Source: Fonticella tunisiensis
GTDB lineage: Bacteria; Bacillota; Clostridia; Clostridiales; Caloramatoraceae
DNA length: 64,000 bases
Direction of reading: 5' to 3'
Assembly (NCBI RefSeq): GCF_004364155.1
Contig: NZ_SOAZ01000006.1
Coordinates: forward strand, 1 to 64,000
Under the pieces are notes generated by a model. That model ran no database searches, was not told the origin of the DNA, and saw only the letters and a list, made by a program, of their open reading frames with translations. Positions 36,399 through 45,927 of the stretch are shown here, piece by piece. A program made the position numbers and the translations under genes. Numbering within the stretch: position 1 is the stretch's first letter; every line of letters begins with the position of its first letter.

Positions 36399-37130
36399 TT
36401 ACTGCACTTGCCTCTTATTGATCATATCCCTTAATTTGGATATAGCATCGCTTATACCACCGATGCTATCTATAAGACCCACATCTACAGCCTGTTGGCC
36501 AATAAGTATAGTGCCCATATCATTTACTAGTTCATCGGTTTGAAGCATAAGCTCCCTAACCTTTTCATGACCTATTTTTGAATTTCTGACAATAAAGCTT
36601 ATAATTCGCTCCTGCATTTTTCTGAAGTATTCAAATGTTTGTGGAACTCCTATCACAAGTCCATTCATTCTAATTGGATGAATTATCATTGTTGCAGTGG
36701 GAGATATAAATGAGAACTGCGATGATACTGCAAGAGGAACGCCGATACTGTGTCCTCCTCCTACAACCAGTGAAACCGTTGGCTTAGAGAGACTGTTTAT
36801 CATTTCTGCAATAGCTAGCCCAGCTTCTACATCTCCCCCAACAGTATTAAGTATAACAAGAAGGCCTTTTATATTTGGATTTTCTTCAATTGCCACCAAC
36901 TGTGGAATAACATGTTCATATTTTGTAGATTTAGTTTGAGGCGGCAATACTCCATGGCCTTCTATCTGGCCAATAATCGGAAGAGTATAAATATCTGAAA
37001 CAGGTCTTGGAATTTCCGAAGCGCCTATTTCCTTTAAGTTTTGAAGCTCTTTATTTTTAATTGTTTCTGATGGAGTTTCCTCGGTTTTAAACTCAAATTT
37101 TTTCTCATCCAGTTCCTTTTTTCCTGACAT
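36399..37130 (-). CDS. tepA: ClpP-class serine protease TepA-like
   Basis: The 243-aa protein of the ClpP/crotonase fold has catalytic Ser128 (GGGHSIGVPLA) and His151 (TMIIHPIRM); the oxyanion region is NTVGGDVEAG near 95-104. A polar N-terminal segment of about 45 residues precedes the fold, and no signal peptide or membrane helix is present. The homologue TepA/YmfB of Bacillus is encoded next to ftsK/spoIIIE, as here, and has been linked to protein export and spore outgrowth. The start follows GAGGTGA. Confidence 0.85.
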   Translation of the reverse strand: MSGKKELDEKKFEFKTEETPSETIKNKELQNLKEIGASEIPRPVSDIYTLPIIGQIEGHGVLPPQTKSTKYEHVIPQLVAIEENPNIKGLLVILNTVGGDVEAGLAIAEMINSLSKPTVSLVVGGGHSIGVPLAVSSQFSFISPTATMIIHPIRMNGLVIGVPQTFEYFRKMQERIISFIVRNSKIGHEKVRELMLQTDELVNDMGTILIGQQAVDVGLIDSIGGISDAISKLRDMINKRQVQ

Positions 37131-37253
37131 TAAATCACCTCATTTTAGTGGTATACTTTCCTTAATATTTTATCCATTAATTTATAATATTATGGGGAAT
37201 AAAGATAAATTGATTCTGTAACGGATTATTTAAAACCTCAGTTTAATAAAAAA

Positions 37254-37287
37254 AAAGAAAAACCTTGATACATCAAAGTTTTTCTTT
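37254..37287 (-). terminator. terminator of the aspartokinase gene
   Basis: 15-base arms (one G-U) with a 4-base loop sit 14 bases past the stop and are followed on the minus strand by a run of T. Confidence 0.8.
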
Positions 37288-37300
37288 CTAATACAATTGA

Positions 37301-38485
37301 TTAAAGAGAGAATTCTTTGTGGAGTGCATTAATTGCCTTTATGGTATCTTCTTCACTGACAAGGCACCAAATTGTTGTATGGGAATCTGCCGTTTGAAGT
37401 ACTTTAATATTGTTTTGAACAAGTGTCTTTAGTATTTTAGCCATGACACCTGGAACGCCTCTCATGCCATTTCCAATTAACGCTATCTTGCTGCAGTTAT
37501 TTATGATACTGTATTCCAGTCCTAAATCCTTCAATATGTTATTTACCCTCAAAGAATCCTTGCCATCTATAGTAAATACTCTATATTCGGGAAATACATT
37601 TATAAGATCAATGCTTATGCCGCACCCGGCAAGTATTTCAAATAAATCCTTTTCATTGCCAGTGTCTTTACATTTAACGCTTATCTGGCTTCTGTTTGAC
37701 ATATGAGTTATTCCCGTTACAATTCTTCCTTCATTGTGCTTTGCTGATGTAATCATAGTTCCTTGAGCATCTGACATAGTATTTTTTATCCATAACGGCA
37801 CGTTTCCACGCATTGCATATTCAACAGCCTTTGGATGTATAACCTTTGCCCCCTGGTCAGCAAGTTGAAATACTTCATTATAACTTATTTTTTCTATAAC
37901 TTTTGCTTCCGGGACTATTCTCGGATCAGCGGTCATTATTCCATCAACATCCGTGTAAATTTCAATCGCTTCCGCCCTTAAGGCTTCTCCTAGAACAGCA
38001 CCTGTTACATCACTGCCTCCCCTTCCCAGGGTTGTAATATCGCCTTCAGAAGTCATTCCTTGAAAACCTGTAACTATAGGAACAATGCCTTTATTTAACA
38101 AATCAATTATTCTTTTAGTATCAACTCTTAATATTGTCGCATCATTAAAGTTATCATCCGTTATAATCCCCGCCTGGCCGCCAGTTAATACACTGGATTT
38201 GATTCCACGCCTTTGCAGGGTTTCTGCCATGACAACAGCTGATATAATCTCTCCACAACTCATTAATAAATCCATTTCTCTTTTTTCAAGATGGGTTTCG
38301 TTATTATTAATAAGTGAAAGAAGCGTATCAGTAGCATAGGGATCACCTTTTCTACCTATTGCAGATACAACTACAACGGGAGAATACCCTTTTTCAATTG
38401 CACTTTCTATTTTATTCGAAACTAATTCTCTTCTCTGCTGAGTTGCAACAGACGTACCTCCGAATTTTTGTATGATTATCCTCAT
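37301..38485 (-). CDS. dapG: aspartate kinase (DapG/LysC type)
   Basis: The enzyme phosphorylates aspartate, the first step to lysine, threonine, methionine and diaminopimelate. The N-terminal kinase domain holds QKFGGTSV (residues 5-12), GFQGMTSEGDITTLGRGGSD near 150-170 and TDVDGIMTADPR near 200. Two ACT domains (about 265-394) suggest feedback control. ATG 38485 follows AGGAGG at 9 bases. In Bacillus the copy in this neighbourhood is DapG, hence the symbol; the isozyme identity is inferred from position. No lysine riboswitch is visible upstream. Confidence 0.88.
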   Translation of the reverse strand: MRIIIQKFGGTSVATQQRRELVSNKIESAIEKGYSPVVVVSAIGRKGDPYATDTLLSLINNNETHLEKREMDLLMSCGEIISAVVMAETLQRRGIKSSVLTGGQAGIITDDNFNDATILRVDTKRIIDLLNKGIVPIVTGFQGMTSEGDITTLGRGGSDVTGAVLGEALRAEAIEIYTDVDGIMTADPRIVPEAKVIEKISYNEVFQLADQGAKVIHPKAVEYAMRGNVPLWIKNTMSDAQGTMITSAKHNEGRIVTGITHMSNRSQISVKCKDTGNEKDLFEILAGCGISIDLINVFPEYRVFTIDGKDSLRVNNILKDLGLEYSIINNCSKIALIGNGMRGVPGVMAKILKTLVQNNIKVLQTADSHTTIWCLVSEEDTIKAINALHKEFSL

Positions 38486-38567
38486 ATAAAACTGCCTCCT
38501 TATATTAAATTGCACATGCTAACTAATAATATAATATACACCTATATAAGGAGGTTGTGAAGAAAAC

Positions 38568-38822
38568 TTATACTGTAAAGTCAAAAAGTAACGTTTTAGT
38601 TCCTCCCTTAAGCCTCTTGTCTCTCTTGTCCCACGGTATTTCCAGAAAATCACCTTCCTTAAATGAAAAAATAGAAGACTTCCCCTGGCTTACAAGTATC
38701 TTATCTATCTTTCCAGTTTTCTTATTGAAAACAATTTCGCAATCTCCAAAATACCCATACTTGTCTCCATTGTATATATTTATTATTTCAAGCGATGCTA
38801 CCTCTGAAAGCCTTTTACCCAT
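38568..38822 (-). CDS. ylmC: YlmC/YmxH-family PRC-barrel sporulation protein
   Basis: The 84-aa PRC-barrel protein has the family core: LSEVASLEIINIYNGDKYG, DCEIVFNKKTGKIDKILV and a C-terminal IPWDKRDK. Members are encoded near pepR-like peptidases and dapG in many spore formers and are induced in sporulation, but the function is not known. AGGAGGG precedes the ATG. It lies between dut and the aspartokinase gene on the same strand. Confidence 0.85.
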   Translation of the reverse strand: MGKRLSEVASLEIINIYNGDKYGYFGDCEIVFNKKTGKIDKILVSQGKSSIFSFKEGDFLEIPWDKRDKRLKGGTKTLLFDFTV

Positions 38823-38879
38823 AGTTTTTTCCCTCCTTTTGTCTTTAACATATTATTATATATATTAAAAAAGGGCGGT

Positions 38880-39320
38880 TTATATACCAGTTGAACCAAA
38901 ACCGCCTTCTCCTCTTGTTGTACTTTCCAGATTCTCTACTTCGACTATTTGAGGGATTTCAATCTTATTTATTACCATCTGTGCAATTCTGTCTCCACGA
39001 TGAATCGTAAAATTTTCCTTTCCAAAATTTATCATAATCAAATTTATTTCTCCCCTATAATCACTATCTATTGTACCTGGTGTATTCACAAAAGAAATAC
39101 CATGTTTAAGTGCCAGACCACTCCTTGGCCTTATCTGCGCTTCATAGCCCTCTGGCAGCGATATTGCAATTCCTGTTGGAATAAGTTTAATTTCACCAGG
39201 TTTAATTATGACATCATCTTTCACATTTGCAAATAAATCCATTCCTGCAGCGCCTTTAGTCATGTAGTTGGGTAAAGGCAAATCTCTGGCAGATTCTATT
39301 CTTTTAATGTATAACTTCAT
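38880..39320 (-). CDS. dut: dUTP diphosphatase
   Basis: The 146-aa trimeric dUTPase hydrolyses dUTP to dUMP, keeping uracil out of DNA. All five motifs are seen in order: [10 protein letters not shown] (1), [11 protein letters not shown] (2), [14 protein letters not shown] (3), [10 protein letters not shown] (4) and [12 protein letters not shown] (5). It starts within 3 bases of the stop of the M16 peptidase gene, so the two are coupled. The GC content and codon usage match its neighbours. Confidence 0.96.
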   Translation of the reverse strand: MKLYIKRIESARDLPLPNYMTKGAAGMDLFANVKDDVIIKPGEIKLIPTGIAISLPEGYEAQIRPRSGLALKHGISFVNTPGTIDSDYRGEINLIMINFGKENFTIHRGDRIAQMVINKIEIPQIVEVENLESTTRGEGGFGSTGI

Positions 39321-39322
39321 AA

Positions 39323-40582
39323 TTACCTCCAGACTATTTTCTTAAAATCTTCCTGATTTACATTTCTTCCAACGGCAGCTGCAGATATAATTCCTTCACT
39401 GAATACGTAATCTATTGTCTCGTATACATCTTCTTTTGTTATGCTGTCTATTTTATCTAAAATTTCCTTTGGCTCGCTTATCTTTTTTAGCATGATCTCT
39501 GACTTTCCCATACTGAACATTCTACTTGATACGCTTTCAAGTCCAAGAATATAGCTGCCTTTTAACTGTTCCTTTGCCTTTTTAATCTTGTCATCGTCTA
39601 TTTTTTTGAGGAGTATATTCTGTATTTCGTTGTGTACAAGTTCCATAGCATTTTCAATATAATTTTCATTGAGGGCAAAATAAATATTATAGATACCAGC
39701 ATTTTTATATGAAGAAGGATATGAGTAGATTGTATAAACATAACCCTTTTCTTCCCTAAGCTTCTGAAAAAGTTGTGAACTGGTTCCTCCACCAAAATAA
39801 TTATTTACTGCCAGAAGCGTATAGAGTCTATCGTTTCCAAGCTCTATCCCCTTTAATGTAAGACATATATGAACTTGCTCAATATCCTTGTTTTTAACCA
39901 GGATTTCTTTATTGGGAACAGGTGATGAAATCATTGGGTTGAAATTACTTTTTCTGGTTAAATTTCCAAAGAAGTCTTCAAGCTTATAGATCAATTTATC
40001 TTCATCAAAATTGCCTGCAACTGAAATTACAATATTATGGGGATTATAGGTTTTTAGGATGTAATCCATTATGATGTCTTTGTTCATATTTTTTATAGTT
40101 TGCTCAGTACCAAGTATAGGATATGCCAGTGTATCGTTTTTCCATGTCGCATATGACAGCAAATCCGCAACTAGTTCTTCAGGCGAATCCTCATACATAT
40201 ATATCTCTTCTTGAATTACGCTTTTTTCCTTCTCAATATCCTCCTCTGAAAGGCGCGGGTTAATCAGCATATCACTCAATACATCTATTCCTGTCTCATA
40301 ATGCTGATCTAAAAGCTTTACATAAAAACATGTTGCTTCCTTCCCTGTAAAGGCATTTATTTGTCCTCCTAATTCCTCTATTTCGCTTGCCAGCTGTTTT
40401 GCACTTCTATTATAAGTTCCCTTAAAAAGCATATGTTCTATAAAATGTGATACTCCATTGTTGTGCTCGTTTTCATACCTTGAACCACTGCCTATCCATA
40501 CACCTATACTGATGGAATTTACATATGGAATATACTCTGTAACAACTTTGATACCATTCTTTAATGTATATCTTTTGTGCAT
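39323..40582 (-). CDS. M16 (pitrilysin) zinc peptidase, MlpA/YmxG-like
   Basis: The 419-aa M16 peptidase has the inverted zinc motif HFIEH (His46, Glu49, His50) and the distal Glu in [17 protein letters not shown] near 125; a second, non-catalytic M16 domain occupies the C-terminal half. ATG 40582 follows GGGAGG at normal spacing; a longer in-frame reading to 40645 is not supported. In Bacillus the equivalent gene (mlpA/ymxG) lies in the same order between ylxY and dut/ymxH. It is probably cytoplasmic since no signal peptide is seen. Confidence 0.88.
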   Translation of the reverse strand: MHKRYTLKNGIKVVTEYIPYVNSISIGVWIGSGSRYENEHNNGVSHFIEHMLFKGTYNRSAKQLASEIEELGGQINAFTGKEATCFYVKLLDQHYETGIDVLSDMLINPRLSEEDIEKEKSVIQEEIYMYEDSPEELVADLLSYATWKNDTLAYPILGTEQTIKNMNKDIIMDYILKTYNPHNIVISVAGNFDEDKLIYKLEDFFGNLTRKSNFNPMISSPVPNKEILVKNKDIEQVHICLTLKGIELGNDRLYTLLAVNNYFGGGTSSQLFQKLREEKGYVYTIYSYPSSYKNAGIYNIYFALNENYIENAMELVHNEIQNILLKKIDDDKIKKAKEQLKGSYILGLESVSSRMFSMGKSEIMLKKISEPKEILDKIDSITKEDVYETIDYVFSEGIISAAAVGRNVNQEDFKKIVWR

Positions 40583-40658
40583 AATTTCCTCCCGTACTTC
40601 ATAATTTAGCACTTTAATTATAAATAATATTTTTGCCTCAAGCAACCTTTAGCAGACT

Positions 40659-41360
40659 TTAATTTTCCTTTAAAAGCTCAGGAACTGACTTGATTTCATA
40701 TCCCTGACTTTCAATATAATTAATAATCCTTTCAAAATTATCTGCTGTAACCTGCTTTGGATGTATGAGTATTATTCCTCCTGGATGCAGCTTTTTTCTT
40801 ATTCTCTCCAGTATAAGCTCACCGGTTGCATCCTTTCTCCAATCTATCGTATCTATACTCCAGGTTATCATCTTATAGTTCAACGAGTTAACGATGCTAA
40901 TGGTATTTTCATCATAATCTCCAGAAGGTGGTTCGAACAGATATGTCCTAACTCCTGAAATTTTATATATTATATCCTCGGCATCCTTTATCTCTCTGAT
41001 ATTTCTTTCTCTGCTGATTCTAGACGGGAGTTTATGATTATACCCGTGGTTCTGTATATCCTGCCCCATATTTTTTAACAATTTGACACAGTCAGCATTG
41101 TTTTTAACCCATATTCCTCCCAAAAAAAAGCTTATTTTTATATTTTTCTTATTTAATACTTTTACCATTCTTTTAATTTGATCACTTCCCTCATACACAT
41201 TGCATGCAATGGCAACAACTTTTTTATCAGTTTTGACACTTGTTATAGGAAGTGATTTTTGAATATAAGCTATTTCATCTGCATTAAAAAATATTAAAGA
41301 TAATATTAACATAATTATTATTATGGAAACTATAAACAATTTGGAATTTAAATTATTCAA
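40659..41360 (-). CDS. ylxY: polysaccharide deacetylase-fold protein, YlxY-like
   Basis: The 233-aa product has an N-terminal membrane anchor (about 8-26) and a NodB-like fold: FFLGGIWVKNN, QDIQNHGYNH with His105 and His109, FEPPSGDYDENT and a C-terminal IILIHP. The usual first catalytic motif TFDDG is replaced by CNVYEG (residues 53-58), so the metal/catalytic aspartates are missing and activity is doubtful. It begins with TTG after AGGAGG at 9 bases. Position directly downstream of pnp matches ylxY of Bacillus. Confidence 0.8.
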   Translation of the reverse strand: MNNLNSKLFIVSIIIIMLILSLIFFNADEIAYIQKSLPITSVKTDKKVVAIACNVYEGSDQIKRMVKVLNKKNIKISFFLGGIWVKNNADCVKLLKNMGQDIQNHGYNHKLPSRISRERNIREIKDAEDIIYKISGVRTYLFEPPSGDYDENTISIVNSLNYKMITWSIDTIDWRKDATGELILERIRKKLHPGGIILIHPKQVTADNFERIINYIESQGYEIKSVPELLKEN

Positions 41361-41424
41361 ATACTCAAGCCTCCTAACATTTCTTTATATATTATTATTC
41401 ACATCAGGAGGCTAAAATAACACA

Positions 41425-41450
41425 AAAAGGCTTATGCATAAGCCCTTTTA
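41425..41450 (-). terminator. terminator of pnp
   Basis: GGCTTA/TAAGCC arms around TGCA, flanked by A/T runs, overlap the pnp stop region. A second long-loop pairing of AGCCTCCT with the ylxY ribosome site region (AGGAGGCT) lies just downstream. Confidence 0.75.
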
Positions 41451-43553
41451 TTCTTTGTTTTCTTCTAATTCTTTTTTAATGAGATCCTTTCTTGACAAGT
41501 TGATTCTTCCCTGACTGTCGATATCTATTACTTTTACAAGTACTTCGTCTCCTACGTTTAATACGTCCTCAACTTTGTTAACTCTTTCATGCGCAAGCTT
41601 TGATATATGAACAAGACCTTCTTTTCCAGGAAGCACCTCAACAAATGCTCCAAAGGATGTTATTCTATTAACCTTTCCAAGATATATATCGCCAGGCTGT
41701 ATTTCCTTGGTTATGCCTTCAATTATCCTTTGAGCCTTTTTCCCGCTTTCCATATCAGTTGCACATATGAATAACCTTCCATCATCTTCTATATCTATTT
41801 TGACTCCTGTATCGGCAATTATCTTGTTGATAGTCTTACCGCCAGGTCCGATTACTTCTCTTATTTTGTCAGGATCAATAGTCATGGTTATTATTCTTGG
41901 AGCATACTTCGAAAGCTCTTTTCTTGGTTCAGGGATTGTTTTTAACATATTGTCAAGTATTTCCATTCTAGCCTTTCTTGCTTGATAAATAGCCCTTTTA
42001 ATTGCTTCCTCAGGCAGCCCTTTAAGCTTTGTATCAACTTGAATTGCTGTAATACCTTTCTCCGTACCTGCAACTTTAAAGTCCATATCTCCAAAGAAGT
42101 CCTCAAGGCCCTGTATATCAGTTAAAACCTCAACCTGTGACATATCTTCACTTGTCACAAGCCCCATAGCTATACCAGCAACTGGTCTTTTTATTGGAAC
42201 TCCAGCATCCATAAGTGCAAGTGTACTTGCACAAACGCTCGCCTGAGAAGTTGAACCATTTGAACTTAAAACTTCAGATACAAGCCTTATAGTATATGGG
42301 AATTCATCTTCACTTGGAATTACTGGTTCCAGTGCCCTTTCAGCAAGCGCACCATGGCCTATTTCTCTTCTTCCTGGTCCCCTTAAAAATTTAACTTCAC
42401 CAGTGCTATACGGAGGGAAATTATAATGATGCATATATCTTTTAGCATCTTCGTCCCCAAGGCCATCAAGTATCTGCACGTCTCCAAGAGCACCCAATGT
42501 AGCTACAGTCAATACTTGCGTTTGCCCTCTTTGGAAAAGTCCCGATCCATGTGTCCTTGGAAGTATTGAAACCTCGGAACTTAATGGTCTTATCTCTTCA
42601 AAACCTCTTCCATCCGGCCTTCTTTTATCTTCAAGTATCATCTTTCTCACATGTTCTTTTTGTATTCTATACATTACATCTGCAATATCCTTTTCACTTT
42701 CTGGGAATATTTCCGCAAAGTGTTCAAGAACTTCCTGTTCAACTAAATCTGTGTGTTCCTGTCTTTCCTGCCTGTCTGTATATTGCATTGCCTCCCAGAG
42801 TTTGTCAGTTGCATACTCCCTTACAGCATTTTCAATCTCTTCAGAAACCTTATAGATTTGTGGTATAACTTTTTCCTTTCCTACTTTGGCTGTAACCTCT
42901 TCCTGAAATTTAATTAAATCCTGGCAAGCTTCAAATCCATACATTATAGCGTCTATCATTACATCTTCAGGTACTTCATCAGCGCCTGCTTCTATCATCA
43001 TTACCCTTTCCCTGGTAGCACATACAAGCAGATGAAGATCGCTCTTTTCCCTTTGCTCAGCAGTTGGATTCAAAACGAATTTATCTTCTATTCTTCCAAC
43101 TAAAACAGCCGCCACAGGGCCTTCAAAGGGGATATCGGAAATACATAGAGCTAAAGAAGCACCATTAATTGCAAGTACTTCTGGTGGATTATCAGGTTCA
43201 ACCGATAACACTGTACAAATAACTTGGACATCATTTCTATATCCCTTTGGAAATAAGGGCCTTATAGGCCTATCAATAGACCTTGCTGAAAGAATTGCTT
43301 TTTCAGTTGGCTTACCCTCTCTCTTGATAAAACCACCGGGTATTTTACCTACTGCATACAGCCTTTCTTCATAATCAACGCTTAAAGGGAAAAAATCAAC
43401 CCCTTCTTTAGGTTCCTTTGCTGCATTAGCTGTTACCAGTACAGCAGTATCTCCGTAGCTAATCATAACTGCTCCATTTGATAACATTGCATATTTACCT
43501 GTATCAGCTTTCATTATCCTTCCAGCAAAAGTAGTGCTCAGTATTTCTTGCAT
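41448..43553 (-). CDS. pnp: polynucleotide phosphorylase
   Basis: The 701-aa 3'-5' phosphorolytic exoribonuclease consists of two RNase PH domains (the second with [20 protein letters not shown] and [20 protein letters not shown]), a KH domain ([15 protein letters not shown] near residue 560) and an S1 domain ([19 protein letters not shown] near 620). It degrades mRNA and, with RNase Y, forms part of the decay machinery. AGGAGG precedes the ATG. It follows rpsO, the conserved rpsO-pnp order. Confidence 0.97.
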   Translation of the reverse strand: MQEILSTTFAGRIMKADTGKYAMLSNGAVMISYGDTAVLVTANAAKEPKEGVDFFPLSVDYEERLYAVGKIPGGFIKREGKPTEKAILSARSIDRPIRPLFPKGYRNDVQVICTVLSVEPDNPPEVLAINGASLALCISDIPFEGPVAAVLVGRIEDKFVLNPTAEQREKSDLHLLVCATRERVMMIEAGADEVPEDVMIDAIMYGFEACQDLIKFQEEVTAKVGKEKVIPQIYKVSEEIENAVREYATDKLWEAMQYTDRQERQEHTDLVEQEVLEHFAEIFPESEKDIADVMYRIQKEHVRKMILEDKRRPDGRGFEEIRPLSSEVSILPRTHGSGLFQRGQTQVLTVATLGALGDVQILDGLGDEDAKRYMHHYNFPPYSTGEVKFLRGPGRREIGHGALAERALEPVIPSEDEFPYTIRLVSEVLSSNGSTSQASVCASTLALMDAGVPIKRPVAGIAMGLVTSEDMSQVEVLTDIQGLEDFFGDMDFKVAGTEKGITAIQVDTKLKGLPEEAIKRAIYQARKARMEILDNMLKTIPEPRKELSKYAPRIITMTIDPDKIREVIGPGGKTINKIIADTGVKIDIEDDGRLFICATDMESGKKAQRIIEGITKEIQPGDIYLGKVNRITSFGAFVEVLPGKEGLVHISKLAHERVNKVEDVLNVGDEVLVKVIDIDSQGRINLSRKDLIKKELEENKE

Positions 43554-43700
43554 TAATTAACCTCCTCTCATTAAATAACTACCTTAATAGTATGCCATAT
43601 TTTTTCAGATTTTAAAACAGGCCTTATTCTTTATTATACCATAATTACCATTAAAGTGACTATATAAACGAGCGTTATGCTTTCAATGATATGTACAAAA

Positions 43701-43730
43701 AATAATGGAGCGGACAGCCGCCCCATTATT
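43701..43730 (-). terminator. terminator of rpsO
   Basis: 13-base arms (one G-U) AATAATGGAGCGG/CCGCCCCATTATT with a 4-base loop lie at the rpsO stop, followed by TTTTTTG on the minus strand. It separates rpsO from pnp at least in part. Confidence 0.8.
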
Positions 43731-43731
43731 T

Positions 43732-44007
43732 CTAATCTCTCTCGATTGTTCTTATTCCAAGTTCATCTATTATAGCACGATATCTTTCGATGTCTGTTTT
43801 TAGAAGATAGTTAAGTAACCCTCTTCTTTGACCAACCATTTTAAGAAGTCCTCTTCTTGAGTGATGGTCCTTCTTATGAACCTTTAAATGATCGGTTAAA
43901 TGATTAATTCTTTCTGTTAAAAGAGCGATTTGAACTTCTGGTGATCCTGTATCACCTTCGTGTCTCTGATACTTAGTTATTATTTCTTGCTTTCTTGCCT
44001 TATCCAT
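43732..44007 (-). CDS. rpsO: 30S ribosomal protein S15
   Basis: The 91-aa primary 16S-binding protein includes the family region [20 protein letters not shown] and [20 protein letters not shown] with the RNA-contacting His-Asp-His-Ser. It organises the platform of the 30S subunit. AGGAGGTG precedes the ATG. Its own promoter lies in the 3' end of ribF, and the leader in between can fold into a possible S15-binding structure. Confidence 0.98.
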   Translation of the reverse strand: MDKARKQEIITKYQRHEGDTGSPEVQIALLTERINHLTDHLKVHKKDHHSRRGLLKMVGQRRGLLNYLLKTDIERYRAIIDELGIRTIERD

Positions 44008-44083
44008 ATTGCACCTCCTGAATTTATAAACGCCTCATGCCAGCTTTTGCGACGGAGAACCGCAGAACCCAGCATAGGTTACA
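44008..44083 (-). promoter_or_regulatory. rpsO leader RNA, possible S15 autoregulatory structure
   Basis: In the minus-strand transcript, ATGCTGG pairs with CTGGCAT (two G-U pairs next to a G-C) enclosing a smaller CGG/CCG hairpin, just upstream of AGGAGGTG. S15 is known to repress its own mRNA in several bacteria by binding folds with a G-U/G-C motif like that in 16S rRNA. Assignment rests on hand folding only. Confidence 0.45.
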
Positions 44084-44089
44084 AGGGTT

Positions 44090-44118
44090 ATTATATCAAA
44101 GCTAACGTTGCTTGTAAA
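44090..44118 (-). promoter_or_regulatory. rpsO promoter (sigma-A)
   Basis: On the minus strand TTTACA (44113-44118) and TATAAT (44090-44095) are 17 bases apart, at the 3' end of ribF. Confidence 0.75.
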
Positions 44119-45043
44119 CATTGTTTTTATTAAAATATTCCCTTGCAGTATTTATATCCATTAATACCCTGTCCTTTAGTTCATCAATTGATTCGAACTT
44201 CCTCTCTTCCCTTAAGAATTCAACAAATTCAATCTTTATCTTTTTATTATAAAGGTTGCCTTCAAAGTTAAAGATGTGAACTTCAATCAACCTTTCATTT
44301 TTACCGACAGTGGGTTTATTACCTACATTTGATATTGAGGAATAAGCTATTCCATCAACGTATGTCCATGTGATATATACGCCATTTTTAATACATAAAT
44401 TGTTAGATATCGGTACATTTGCAGTAGGAAAACCTAGCTTTCGTCCCAGCTTATTTCCTTCTATTACTCTGCCAATATAAAAATAATTATGTCCTAATAG
44501 AATATTGGCTTCAGATAATTCACCAGATTCGATTTTCTCTCTTATAATGCTGCTTGATATATTTCGTTCTTCAAATGACACCTTATCAATTACATTAAGT
44601 TCATATCCAAGCTTTTCTTGATACTTTTCAAGGAGTTTGACATCACCTTTACCATATTTTCCAAATGTATAGTTATAACCACAAACAAGCACCCTTGCTC
44701 TTAATTTTCTCTTAAGAAGAAAAAGGAATTCTTCTGCATCGGTACCTGCAAAGTCTTCATTAAAGTCTGTAAAAAATAAGTAATCGACTCCAAGCCCTTC
44801 AATGATATTTGCTTTGGTATTATTGTCTGTCAATATCTTTACTTCTGTACCAGGCCTTAAAACCATAAGAGGATGCTTATTAAATGTAAAAACTGCGCTT
44901 TTAATACCTTTTTTCTTTCCTTCATAAACTGCTCTTTCAATTATTTTTTGATGCCCCCTATGGACACCATCAAATGTTCCTAAAGCAATACTTAATTCAT
45001 CATGTACGATTATGTTTTCAAACTTATCTTCAACTATTTTCAT
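44102..45043 (-). CDS. ribF: bifunctional riboflavin kinase / FAD synthetase
   Basis: The 313-aa RibF phosphorylates riboflavin to FMN and adenylates FMN to FAD. The N-terminal nucleotidyltransferase has ALGTFDGVHRGHQ near residue 20-32 and NISSSIIREKIESGEL near 155. The C-terminal flavokinase has GRKLGFPTANVPI near 200 and NVGNKPTVG near 240. ATG 45043 follows AAAGGTG. It is placed 11 bases after truB in the conserved truB-ribF-rpsO order. Confidence 0.96.
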   Translation of the reverse strand: MKIVEDKFENIIVHDELSIALGTFDGVHRGHQKIIERAVYEGKKKGIKSAVFTFNKHPLMVLRPGTEVKILTDNNTKANIIEGLGVDYLFFTDFNEDFAGTDAEEFLFLLKRKLRARVLVCGYNYTFGKYGKGDVKLLEKYQEKLGYELNVIDKVSFEERNISSSIIREKIESGELSEANILLGHNYFYIGRVIEGNKLGRKLGFPTANVPISNNLCIKNGVYITWTYVDGIAYSSISNVGNKPTVGKNERLIEVHIFNFEGNLYNKKIKIEFVEFLREERKFESIDELKDRVLMDINTAREYFNKNNVYKQR

Positions 45044-45054
45044 TGCAAACACCT

Positions 45055-45927
45055 TTACAACATTAGTTTATCTATTTTTAACAAGTTACCTTTTACTTTA
45101 CCAATACCAATGAACTCCTTATCTTGTGAATATACTTTTAATGATTCATCCCTGCTACAATTCTCATTACTTTTGATCCTAACTGCATTTCCATTTATCA
45201 ATCTATGAGAAACCTTATCATCAACATAAATAGATCTCATATTAAGAGCAAAGTCAGGATTAAATAGGTAGTTTTTTAAACTATCTTTATTTATATTATC
45301 CAAAATACAGCTGTTTTTTAAATTAAAATTACCCGTAGCCTCTCTTAAAAGAAAGCTCATATATCCACCGCATCCGAGTTCATACCCTATATCATTACAT
45401 ATGCTTCTTATATATGTACCCTTTGAACATGTAATCCTCATCATTATAACAGGTGGATCAAATTTCAAAACTTCTATAGCATAGATTATAACCCTTCGTG
45501 CAGGGATGTCAACCTCCACTCCTCGCCTTGCAAGCTCGTAGCTTCTCTTTCCATTTATTTTTACTGCTGAATATGCCGGGGGTTTTTGATAAATTTCACC
45601 TTTAAATTTTTTCAATACCCCATTAAACTCGTCAATTGTTAAATCCTTAACCTTCTTATCTTCTTCATATAAAAAGGTGCCATATTTGTCATAGGTATCC
45701 GTTACATTACCGAGGGTTAACTCACATATATAGCTCTTTTTATCGTTCAATATATAATCTACAATTTTGGTTGCCTTTCCAATACAAATGGGGAGAACAC
45801 CGGCAGCCCCTGGATCCAGCGTTCCAGTGTGTCCAACCTTTTTTATTCCTGTTACTTTTCTGATATATGAAACAACATCATAAGAAGTCATTCCAGGAGG
45901 CTTGAGTACATTCAATATGCCGTTCAT
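45055..45927 (-). CDS. truB: tRNA pseudouridine-55 synthase TruB
   Basis: The 290-aa pseudouridine synthase modifies U55 in the T-loop of all tRNAs. Motif I KPPGMTSYDVV (residues 9-19) and the catalytic Asp in GHTGTLDPGAAGVLPICIG near residue 38 are present, with YSAVKINGKRSYELARRG near 125 and a C-terminal PUA-like region. The start ATG overlaps the nrnA stop (TAATG), and GGAAGGG lies upstream. Confidence 0.96.
   Translation of the reverse strand: MNGILNVLKPPGMTSYDVVSYIRKVTGIKKVGHTGTLDPGAAGVLPICIGKATKIVDYILNDKKSYICELTLGNVTDTYDKYGTFLYEEDKKVKDLTIDEFNGVLKKFKGEIYQKPPAYSAVKINGKRSYELARRGVEVDIPARRVIIYAIEVLKFDPPVIMMRITCSKGTYIRSICNDIGYELGCGGYMSFLLREATGNFNLKNSCILDNINKDSLKNYLFNPDFALNMRSIYVDDKVSHRLINGNAVRIKSNENCSRDESLKVYSQDKEFIGIGKVKGNLLKIDKLML

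Noticed and set aside
38486-38567. Lysine riboswitch ahead of the aspartokinase gene
   Set aside because: The gap to ylmC is only about 80 bases and shows no multi-helix lysine aptamer; only the ribosome site is evident.
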